Shown: in pieces, positions 1-5,778 of the stretch
Position numbering within the stretch: position 1 is the stretch's first letter
How the letters are laid out: each line of letters opens with the position of its first letter
DNA from: a virus
Direction: 5' to 3' (one strand)
Virus record (IMG/VR): IMGVR_UViG_3300027974_000040
Coordinates: 1-60,401 of that record
DNA: 60,401 nt
The notes under the pieces: model-generated
Seen by the model: the letters and a program-made list of their open reading frames with translations, nothing else
Database searches by the model: none
Told to the model about the DNA's origin: nothing
Translations under genes and position numbers: made by a program

Positions 1-1
1 T

Positions 2-103
2 GCAGACGGCAAGCGCACCGCGCAATTTGAACACACCGTGTTGGTCACTGAAACTGGTGTTGATGTATTGACAGGTGGACCAATCACCAAAGGGAAAAAA
101 TGA
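2..103 (+). CDS. map: Methionine aminopeptidase, C-terminal end (partial)
   Basis: Only the last 33 codons are in the window. They read ADGKRTAQFEHTVLVTETG and end LTGGPITKGKK. The (T/S)AQFEHT-(V/I)-LVTE block is the hallmark of the C-terminal strand of type I methionine aminopeptidases and contains the last metal-ligand glutamate (the E of QFEHT). The enzyme removes the initiator methionine in the cytoplasm. The stop overlaps the next start (ATGA). The catalytic core is outside the window, so the family is clear but integrity cannot be judged. Confidence 0.8.
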   Translation, partial: ADGKRTAQFEHTVLVTETGVDVLTGGPITKGKK

Positions 104-153
104 GAGTATGGATTGACCAACACATTAACGACCATGCAAAGGGAGACGTCTGA
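100..153 (+). CDS. 17-residue peptide resembling the start of the downstream ferredoxin
   Basis: This short frame begins on the ATGA overlap with the map stop and ends on a TGATG overlap with the next gene, so it could be translated by coupling. It reads MRVWIDQHINDHAKGDV. Its first seven residues differ by one (R for K) from the ferredoxin at 635 (MKVWIDQ), but no cysteines follow. It may be the stub of a duplicated ferredoxin gene that lost its body, or a coupling peptide. Confidence 0.4.
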   Translation: MRVWIDQHINDHAKGDV

Positions 154-365
154 TGGCACCAAAGAAACCAGCAAAGCCGATGGCTAATCAGGTAGTCAAG
201 CAAGTAGTTCTTGACCCTGCTATCTATGGTTCATCAATGATGTATATCGGTTCAAAGAATGCGCCAAACAAATACCCCAAGTGCAACAAGCACACCGTAA
301 GGGGAATGGTCAGATACAAGGAGAATGCGCTTTTCTGTTCAGAAACGTGCGCTAAGTCTTCTTAA
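153..365 (+). CDS. Small zinc-finger-like protein, unknown function
   Basis: A 70-residue basic protein whose start overlaps the preceding stop (TGATG). The N-terminus is rich in Lys/Pro/Ala. The C-terminal part carries a Cys near residue 47, a His four residues later and a closing FCSETC, a spacing that could bind one zinc. I do not recognise the family. It sits in a tightly packed forward run with the holin-like and ferredoxin genes. Confidence 0.6.
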   Translation: MAPKKPAKPMANQVVKQVVLDPAIYGSSMMYIGSKNAPNKYPKCNKHTVRGMVRYKENALFCSETCAKSS

Positions 366-384
366 AAAACACGGGGGTGTATGA

Positions 385-651
385 GTGAAAACTATATTAT
401 TAAGAATTCTGGCAGTCTTTGCCGCATCGGGTCTGGGTGTTATTGGTGCTGGTACAATTGCTGGTGTCACCTTATGGAAAGCCTGCTTTATGGCTGGCAT
501 GGCTGGCGTCGCAACTGTTGTTGAAGGTCTCGCCAGAGAATTCTTAGATGACGGCAAACTTGAACTCGCTGAAATAAATGGAGTCTTTACAAAGGTTGAC
601 AAAAAAGCGCCTGTGAAAGCAAAGCAGACGAAACATGAAAGTTTGGATTGA
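385..651 (+). CDS. Putative holin-like membrane protein
   Basis: An 88-residue protein with a GTG start preceded by a G-rich ribosome-binding stretch. Two hydrophobic segments (about residues 4-28 and 31-46) are rich in Gly/Ala, followed by a charged tail with an acidic LDDGKLELAEI stretch and a Lys-rich end. Size and layout resemble the r1t-type holins common in actinophages, which form membrane lesions that release endolysin. No endolysin is next to it, so a different small membrane role is possible. Confidence 0.5.
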   Translation: MKTILLRILAVFAASGLGVIGAGTIAGVTLWKACFMAGMAGVATVVEGLAREFLDDGKLELAEINGVFTKVDKKAPVKAKQTKHESLD

Positions 652-880
652 CCAAGATTTATGTACCGGCGATGGCCTTTGCAGTGAGATAGCCCCAGAT
701 GTATTCGTAATGATGTCGGATGGTCTTGCCTATGTGCAAGAGAACGGAAAGATTTATGCGGCAGCAGCGGGCAATTTAGAGGGTTCCGCTGGCCTGGCTT
801 CTTTCTCAGACGACAGAATAAATGACGTGATTGAGTCTGCCGAAGAGTGTCCTGGGGAATGCATTTTCATAGAGCCCTAG
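635..880 (+). CDS. Small 3Fe-4S/4Fe-4S type ferredoxin
   Basis: An 81-residue ferredoxin-like protein, an electron carrier that usually serves P450s or oxygenases. Cysteines lie at 10 and 16 in C-TGDGL-C and at 72 and 76 in C-PGE-C; C-x5-C followed late by CP matches the single-cluster 3Fe-4S family of actinobacteria. The central IAPDVFVMMSDGLAYV is typical of the fold. The extra Cys76 could give a 4Fe-4S cluster. It overlaps the previous gene by 17 nt. No obvious redox partner lies in the window. Confidence 0.8.
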   Translation: MKVWIDQDLCTGDGLCSEIAPDVFVMMSDGLAYVQENGKIYAAAAGNLEGSAGLASFSDDRINDVIESAEECPGECIFIEP

Positions 881-942
881 TCATGACGCCCGCTCTGACT
901 TGATGATTTTGGCCTTCCGTGCCCGATTATCCTGCGAGCAGG

Positions 943-978
943 TTGACAAGTTAAGAATCGGCAGGTAGGTTAATCACC
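943..978 (+). promoter_or_regulatory. Consensus sigma-A-type promoter with leaderless start
   Basis: TTGACA at 943-948, a 17-nt spacer and TAGGTT at 966-971 (TAnnnT, the actinobacterial -10), followed by 7 nt and the ATG at 979. Transcription should begin at or next to the start codon. Unlike classes A and B it is an ordinary housekeeping promoter. Confidence 0.75.
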
Positions 979-1293
979 ATGACCGACATCACACTGGGAA
1001 AATCAAAAAAGAAATACCCCACGCTTTGCGTTCGTATTAATACCCCATTGCGCTCCAACCTTGACAATGCGGCGTTCGTGCATGGCATCACAAGAGGCGA
1101 GGTCGTTCGTCGGATACTCACCGAACACTTCAGTAATCCAACATTTGTGACTCGTAATCTTGGCTTATATGAGTCACGGACTCCAGCAGAACCGCCCGAC
1201 AGCAGACAGGGTCCTTCGGGTCCCTTTACGGACTTGTCCTTATTTGCAAAAGGCGCCAACGGACCAGCAGGTCCTAATACCCATCAACCCTAA
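979..1293 (+). CDS. Ribbon-helix-helix-like DNA-binding protein
   Basis: 104 residues. Residues 13-52 (LCVRIN-strand, two helices, then ITRGEVVRRILTEHF) fit the strand-helix-helix pattern of Arc/CopG-type repressors, which dimerise and bind operators with the N-terminal strand. The tail is Pro/Gly-rich and looks disordered. It is the first gene after a strong housekeeping promoter, so it may be expressed from the lysogenic or early state. The family call is by pattern only. Confidence 0.6.
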   Translation: MTDITLGKSKKKYPTLCVRINTPLRSNLDNAAFVHGITRGEVVRRILTEHFSNPTFVTRNLGLYESRTPAEPPDSRQGPSGPFTDLSLFAKGANGPAGPNTHQP

Positions 1294-1313
1294 CTAAAAG
1301 GATTATCATCATT

Positions 1314-1787
1314 ATGAAACGACTCGTACCATTCATTATCGGCACATTGGCATTAACCGCTTGTGGCACCTCGGCAACTGAAGCCCCTCGTACCGAAGCC
1401 CCAGACACGACGGTAGAGGTAGCCGAAACGACCGACGCACCAATCGCTACGGCCCCTCAAACAACCACAGCCCCAACAACCGAAGCGCCAGAACAAGGCA
1501 CACTTGGCGAGAGAAACGCAAAAGGCAATGCTGAAAGTTATTTAAATGCTATGTCCTTTTCAAAACAGGGCCTCATTGACCAACTTTTGTATGAAGGCTT
1601 CTCTCTAGCCGAAGCCGAATACGGTGTCAATGCCGTTGATGTTGACTGGAACGAGCAAGCCGCATTAAAGGCTCAAGATTATCTGGACACAATGTCCTTC
1701 TCCCGACAGGGTCTCATTGACCAACTCCTGTATGAAGGTTTCACACAGGCTCAAGTCGAGTACGGCGTAAATGCCGTCGGGTACTGA
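1314..1787 (+). CDS. Ltp-type host-surface lipoprotein, probable superinfection exclusion
   Basis: 157 residues. A signal peptide ends in a lipobox (LTAC, residues 14-17), followed by a Thr/Ala/Pro/Glu-rich spacer (18-62). Two tandem copies of the Ltp repeat follow (about 69-108 and 115-155), each reading A...YL..MSFS(K/R)QGLIDQLLYEGF...Q/EA.YGVNAV. This is the repeat of the Streptococcus phage TP-J34 lipoprotein Ltp, which sits on the host surface and blocks DNA injection by other phages. The function here is inferred from that family. Confidence 0.8.
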   Translation: MKRLVPFIIGTLALTACGTSATEAPRTEAPDTTVEVAETTDAPIATAPQTTTAPTTEAPEQGTLGERNAKGNAESYLNAMSFSKQGLIDQLLYEGFSLAEAEYGVNAVDVDWNEQAALKAQDYLDTMSFSRQGLIDQLLYEGFTQAQVEYGVNAVGY

Positions 1788-1812
1788 AACAACAAACAGA
1801 CAAGGAACTAAA

Positions 1813-2223
1813 ATGAAACGACTCATTCCGATTGTTATCGGTACACTCGCACTCGTAGGTTGCGGAAGCAAGACTTACTATGTGACCAGCACCGAAGCAC
1901 CCACTACGACAGTCAAGGTCGCTAAGACAACTGACGCACCGATTACCGCAGCCCCACCAGTTACATGGACTGACGAAGACGAGTTCATTGCAGACATTGA
2001 AAATGGCTACGACCGCCCTATTCTCCTAGAAGACTACGACATGATTGACACAGGATACGTAACTTGTGACGCCCTTCAAAATGGCAGTTCAGCGTACGAT
2101 GTGCTGGATGCAATCACTTCATCGGCACAAGGAGATTCGGATATTGAGGAACTTTTTGCCACCATTGTGGCATCGGCTGTTGTCAACTTCTGTCCTGAGC
2201 AGTCATATAAGTTTGACAATTAA
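1813..2223 (+). CDS. DUF732-like lipoprotein
   Basis: 136 residues from the ATG at 1813, which follows an AAGGA site. The signal peptide MKRLIPIVIGTLALVGC is almost the same as that of the preceding Ltp gene, so the two leaders look duplicated. A Thr/Ala-rich linker leads to a helical domain with paired cysteines (Cys near 88 and Cys near 128 in FCPEQ), the pattern of DUF732 proteins of actinobacteria and their phages. Probably surface anchored; role unknown. Confidence 0.65.
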   Translation: MKRLIPIVIGTLALVGCGSKTYYVTSTEAPTTTVKVAKTTDAPITAAPPVTWTDEDEFIADIENGYDRPILLEDYDMIDTGYVTCDALQNGSSAYDVLDAITSSAQGDSDIEELFATIVASAVVNFCPEQSYKFDN

Positions 2224-2346
2224 ATGAAGAACCGCTTTACTAAATTTCTTCATAAATTTGACGCACTTTTGGTCTGGTCATTATTGATTGTCTGTTCTTG
2301 GGCTGTAGTCATATGCTTCGCTTTGCTAATAATTTCTTTTATCTAG
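2224..2346 (+). CDS. 40-residue single-span membrane peptide
   Basis: The frame starts immediately after the DUF732 stop (TAAATG). It encodes a basic N-terminus (KNRFTKFLHKF) and then one long hydrophobic helix from about residue 13 to the end. No ribosome-binding site is visible beyond coupling to the upstream gene. It resembles many small phage membrane peptides, such as antiholin-like ones, but has no recognisable family. Confidence 0.45.
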   Translation: MKNRFTKFLHKFDALLVWSLLIVCSWAVVICFALLIISFI

Positions 2347-2365
2347 AACTCAATAGGAGATACTT

Positions 2366-2596
2366 GTGTCATATAATTCTATGAATCAGTTACCACCCCC
2401 ACCCCCACCCAGGGGAGAGGCAGGACAGAAGGAATTCGCCAAGAAGGCTGGCTGTATTGCTGCTGGTATTGGCTTTATTGCCTCACTAGTCAACACGGGC
2501 TACATTATTGATGGACTAATCAACGGAGCCATTTGGTTCGGCATTATCTACGGAATCACTCGCTTGATTCAGAGGAACAAGAATGGCCAACAATAA
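2366..2596 (+). CDS. Small membrane protein with poly-proline N-terminus
   Basis: 76 residues with a GTG start behind AATAGGAGATA. A run of seven prolines at residues 10-16 is followed by a basic segment, a Gly/Ala-rich hydrophobic span (about 28-46) and a second hydrophobic stretch (50-66). The last codons overlap the next gene by 14 nt. Family not recognised. Confidence 0.6.
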   Translation: MSYNSMNQLPPPPPPRGEAGQKEFAKKAGCIAAGIGFIASLVNTGYIIDGLINGAIWFGIIYGITRLIQRNKNGQQ

Positions 2597-2897
2597 AGGG
2601 ACGCTAGGCAACATACATATTGCTGGCAAGGACTTTGATGTTGTTTATGTTATTTGGCATACATCAGACCCATCTAAAAGATGGTTTGTGACGATAGAAG
2701 AAACTAAAGAGAGGGCGGTATTGCAATCACTAGTAGACCGCCGACCCCATCCCGCAAATATTGGATTCACTCAGGATGCATGGACATACGACATTGTCGA
2801 TGAAAAGACTTGGTTGAGAATGAACGCTGGCGGACTTCCAATACCGCCCAAAAAAATTTCTGCCTCGTACAGTGATGAAAATATACCTGCAAACTAA
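2583..2897 (+). CDS. Hypothetical small protein
   Basis: 104 residues, soluble and mixed alpha/beta by composition, with several aromatic pairs (VIWHTSDPSKRWFV). It overlaps the preceding gene by 14 nt, consistent with one operon. I do not recognise a domain. Confidence 0.6.
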   Translation: MANNKGTLGNIHIAGKDFDVVYVIWHTSDPSKRWFVTIEETKERAVLQSLVDRRPHPANIGFTQDAWTYDIVDEKTWLRMNAGGLPIPPKKISASYSDENIPAN

Positions 2898-2905
2898 AGG
2901 AACAT

Positions 2906-3496
2906 ATGCCCTACGATAAGAACAATAAATGGGTTAAAAGCCCAGGTAGGACCGCGCCTACCAATCATGTTCGGCCAGGAACAAGCAGACTAATCAAAGA
3001 TGACGACATGAGAATCTGGTTAATGCTTCAGACATGGTCTGATTTTGCTCAAAGCCTTTACGATTATTGCCTAACTCATGGCGGTTTCACTGAGAAACAA
3101 ATGTTGTCAGCAGAAAAAATGCGAATCAAAGTCGACCCCGAATACGACCCTTATGGCGAGGGTGTTTGGGAGGGGGTATACATGGATGATGAAGATAAAT
3201 ATATCTTCAAAATTTCCATTGTGACCAAAAATAATGACGAGCAAGTACGGTCAATCAGAAAACGTTTAATAGACATGCCTGGATGGTCGGACATCAAGTT
3301 AGCATCCAATAAAGCGTTGCTATTCGGGTGCATCAAGACCGGCACTTACCGCATGCTGAACGACGATGAACTCATAGATATTGGAAGAAGAACTGGCATA
3401 TGCTGCGATTGCGGAAAGGTTCTCGACAATCCTAAAAGTATTGCTGCAGGCATCGGACCGTATTGTGCAAAAATGCGCAGCCAAAGTAATCAATAA
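2906..3496 (+). CDS. Protein with C-terminal DUF6011-like zinc motif
   Basis: 196 residues behind an AAAGGAAC site. The C-terminal part (about 165-190) reads GICCDCGKVLDNPKSIAAGIGPYC: a CxxC pair, then 'L..P.S...GIGP.C', the signature of the short DUF6011 zinc-binding motif found in phage and plasmid proteins. The N-terminal 160 residues are charged and unrecognised. A nucleic-acid role is plausible but unproven. Confidence 0.65.
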   Translation: MPYDKNNKWVKSPGRTAPTNHVRPGTSRLIKDDDMRIWLMLQTWSDFAQSLYDYCLTHGGFTEKQMLSAEKMRIKVDPEYDPYGEGVWEGVYMDDEDKYIFKISIVTKNNDEQVRSIRKRLIDMPGWSDIKLASNKALLFGCIKTGTYRMLNDDELIDIGRRTGICCDCGKVLDNPKSIAAGIGPYCAKMRSQSNQ

Positions 3497-3508
3497 GAAG
3501 GAAACAAC

Positions 3509-3751
3509 ATGACCAGCAGAGACACCTACGACATTCTCACCTACGAAGAAGAAAAGGAAGAATCTATGAACGGAATTAATATACAAATCAATACCCTTGT
3601 TGACGCAATGATTGATGCGGAGAAGTGTTTATTCCATAACAGTGAAGCAAACCTCATGACAAACTCTCTCAAGAACCCTGTTATCGCAGAAAAAATTCCA
3701 TTTGTCTTGCGTGGGATACATCCAGTCCTTTCAGCGCAAAAGACACAGTGA
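3509..3751 (+). CDS. Hypothetical small protein
   Basis: 80 residues behind AGAAGGAAACA. The N-terminus is acidic (YEEEKEES) and the rest helical. The gene ends in a GTGA overlap with the next one. An in-frame ATG at 3566 is a possible alternative start. No family recognised. Confidence 0.5.
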   Translation: MTSRDTYDILTYEEEKEESMNGINIQINTLVDAMIDAEKCLFHNSEANLMTNSLKNPVIAEKIPFVLRGIHPVLSAQKTQ

Positions 3752-3945
3752 GATACCTCCTACCCGAACCGTTTTGTTGCGATACTCAGCGACCCGAAGG
3801 CTTCACCTATCACCAGTTCGTAACCGTATGCGATACATGCCTTACTCAGTTTCCGTACTACGATTGCTATTGCGAACTAAAGCACGATGATTGCAACAAG
3901 GATAGGCGACTCGCAAACATCGCATACCGAGAGGCTAATCGATGA
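3748..3945 (+). CDS. Cysteine-rich small protein
   Basis: 65 residues with a GTG start overlapping the previous stop. Six cysteines are spread as CC, C..C, C.C and C (VCDTCLTQ and YDCYCELKHDDC), suggesting one or two zinc sites. The stop overlaps the start of the next gene (CGATGA). Unknown family. Confidence 0.55.
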   Translation: MRYLLPEPFCCDTQRPEGFTYHQFVTVCDTCLTQFPYYDCYCELKHDDCNKDRRLANIAYREANR

Positions 3946-4568
3946 ACAAATTTCTAAAGTTATTTACCCACGAAATTTATATCGTAGCAATGCTTGGTAT
4001 TATTTCCGTGACTACGGCGTGGGCCGGAGTTCAATCATCACTTCACGGTGGGGCTTCGGATGAGGCGTACTCCGTTTATCAACTTGACCTCAGTGAATCC
4101 AACAACATGTGGATTACCTCTGAGGTTAAATACAGGGCTGACTTGACGGTTTGGAAAGACAAACAGGTGCGACTCTTGATTGATGGTGTCAGCAATGATG
4201 ATATTTATGCTGATATTCAAACATCCAATGGTTCATACGAGTTTTCTGTATATGCAACACCTTGCTTGATTGCGCAACCTCAGAGTTACCTTCCTGATTG
4301 CACTCCCTATATGGATGAGTTGTATGTCCCACAAGCAGAAGTCTGGGAAAGGGCATCCGAGTCACTCGCAGTGTCTGAGACCGAAGGTGGGCGCAGTGAC
4401 AGACTTCAGGTACTTACGGCATTATTCGCTATTTCTTTGTTTATGCTTGGTATTGCTTCGGTAATTAAGCGCAAAGAGTTGTTATTGCCATTGGTCGTCT
4501 TGGCTACGGCGCTATGGGTCTTTGGTTGTGCTGTTTTACTAAGTATCCCCAGTATCTCGTTCTTATAA
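3942..4568 (+). CDS. Membrane protein with extracytoplasmic domain
   Basis: 208 residues. A hydrophobic N-terminal segment (about 12-30) could be a signal anchor. It is followed by a roughly 115-residue soluble region with two cysteines (in TPCLI and PDCTP) likely facing outside, and then two closely spaced transmembrane helices (about 153-170 and 178-203) separated by KRKE. It is the last gene of the first forward block and converges on a reverse gene 2 nt away. Function unknown. Confidence 0.65.
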   Translation: MNKFLKLFTHEIYIVAMLGIISVTTAWAGVQSSLHGGASDEAYSVYQLDLSESNNMWITSEVKYRADLTVWKDKQVRLLIDGVSNDDIYADIQTSNGSYEFSVYATPCLIAQPQSYLPDCTPYMDELYVPQAEVWERASESLAVSETEGGRSDRLQVLTALFAISLFMLGIASVIKRKELLLPLVVLATALWVFGCAVLLSIPSISFL

Positions 4569-4570
4569 AA

Positions 4571-5080
4571 TTAAATAAACGTGTGGTCATTTGGAACAAA
4601 CTCACGTAATAATGAACAGTCCACAGTTCGTGTCGTATTTGTTTTATCGTAAGGCGCTGGTTTTCCCAATTCCCACGCCTCGTCATGGGGTAGCCATCCC
4701 AATATTTCCACTTGCATCAATTCTGGCATTATTGCTTTGGCTGCATAAATAAATAAACCTTTTCCGAGTTGACGTTCTCGTACCGCCGCACCATTGCCAG
4801 TGCGTACTCGACGAACTTCTACATTTTTCCCTACATCGGGAATGTCGCTATAACGTTTATGTTCTGATTTGTGCCAGACATGGGCGTGCCAATACCTATT
4901 TAAAGCCTTAGCAACCGCGAGTTCACAGACCGCTGCAGCCACCGTTGCAGTCCTGTCATCTTCCATGAATTCTTCATTATAATAAAGGGCATTTCGCTTT
5001 TCCCAATTTGCCACGAATCGCTCAATGCCTACATTATTGGCATGGACATATTCCCATGGCTGGAGTTTGATAATCGTCAT
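4571..5080 (-). CDS. Possible restriction-fold (PD-(D/E)XK-like) protein
   Basis: 169 residues from the ATG at 5080, chosen because it follows a good GGAAGGAAC site. The order 'CELAVAKALNRYW ... DIPDVGKNVEVRRV ... GLFIYAAKA' resembles a degenerate PD-(D/E)XK nuclease core (helical Glu, then D...(V)EVR with R replacing K). The gene diverges from the methyltransferase gene at 5134, a 53-nt intergenic region. The nuclease assignment is weak because the catalytic lysine is not obvious. Confidence 0.45.
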   Translation of the reverse strand: MTIIKLQPWEYVHANNVGIERFVANWEKRNALYYNEEFMEDDRTATVAAAVCELAVAKALNRYWHAHVWHKSEHKRYSDIPDVGKNVEVRRVRTGNGAAVRERQLGKGLFIYAAKAIMPELMQVEILGWLPHDEAWELGKPAPYDKTNTTRTVDCSLLREFVPNDHTFI

Positions 5081-5099
5081 ATGCAAGTTCCTTCCGTAA

Positions 5100-5133
5100 C
5101 GTGACAGCAATGTAGACGAAGTATAATTGGTAG
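5100..5133 (+). promoter_or_regulatory. Promoter with TATAAT and leaderless start
   Basis: A perfect TATAAT at 5122-5127 is followed by 6 nt and the ATG at 5134, the same -10 to start-codon distance as in class B. The -35 is weak (GTGACA-like near 5101). Transcription should begin at the start codon. Confidence 0.55.
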
Positions 5134-5772
5134 ATGTTAGAGAAGCACCTGAAATCAATAAATGAACGCAAATATTCTGGCGTTTACACCGACCAGGATA
5201 TTTCCGTACTCATGAACTATGGGCGCGTCGGCTCCAATCGTTACATGAATCGACAACTGGTGCACGAGCCAATGTTTCTCAATGCCCTAAGAATACTCAT
5301 TGACCAGGAGCGCCCGGAATATGTCTTTGAATTTGGAACATTCCATGGGGGGCTTTCGGCATACATGAGTGACGTTGCAAAAAATTGCGGTCATACCATG
5401 AAGATTATTTCATTTGATATTGACGTTTATGGGAATGAAATCAACCAATCAATTGATGGTGTGGAAATTGTTCAACTTGATGTTCTTGACATAAAACACT
5501 ACTTGACGTCTAACCATGACATAATCGCAAATATGAGTGGAGTGAAGTTGGTAATCGACGATGTCGGTATCAATTCCGCAGAATTATTAGATTCAATCAA
5601 TCCCTACATGAATAAGGGAGACAACTTTGTGTGCTGTCACACAATAAATGTTGCAACTCACGACTCGTTAATGGAAGCCGCCGCTAGTTCTTATTCCGTA
5701 AACACCCTTGCCTGCGACATGTTCGGGGAAAATTTTGTAGAAAATCCAAATGGATTTCTTGTAAAGAACTAG
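5134..5772 (+). CDS. Class I SAM-dependent methyltransferase-like protein
   Basis: 212 residues. Residues 66-80 read YVFEFGTFHGGLSAYM (motif I, E-x-G-x-x-x-G-G) and are followed by IISFDIDVYG (motif II acidic residue) and LVIDDVG (motif IV-like). This matches the class I Rossmann methyltransferases related to CmcI and Methyltransf_24 families, which often act on small molecules or sugars. The substrate is unknown; the usual DNA-methylase motif IV (NPPY/DPPY) is absent, so it is not an obvious partner for the nuclease-like neighbour. Confidence 0.7.
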   Translation: MLEKHLKSINERKYSGVYTDQDISVLMNYGRVGSNRYMNRQLVHEPMFLNALRILIDQERPEYVFEFGTFHGGLSAYMSDVAKNCGHTMKIISFDIDVYGNEINQSIDGVEIVQLDVLDIKHYLTSNHDIIANMSGVKLVIDDVGINSAELLDSINPYMNKGDNFVCCHTINVATHDSLMEAAASSYSVNTLACDMFGENFVENPNGFLVKN

Positions 5773-5778
5773 TCGGAA

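Noticed and set aside
1314-1787. Anti-CRISPR or toxin roles for the repeat lipoprotein
   Set aside because: The Ltp repeats and lipobox explain it better.
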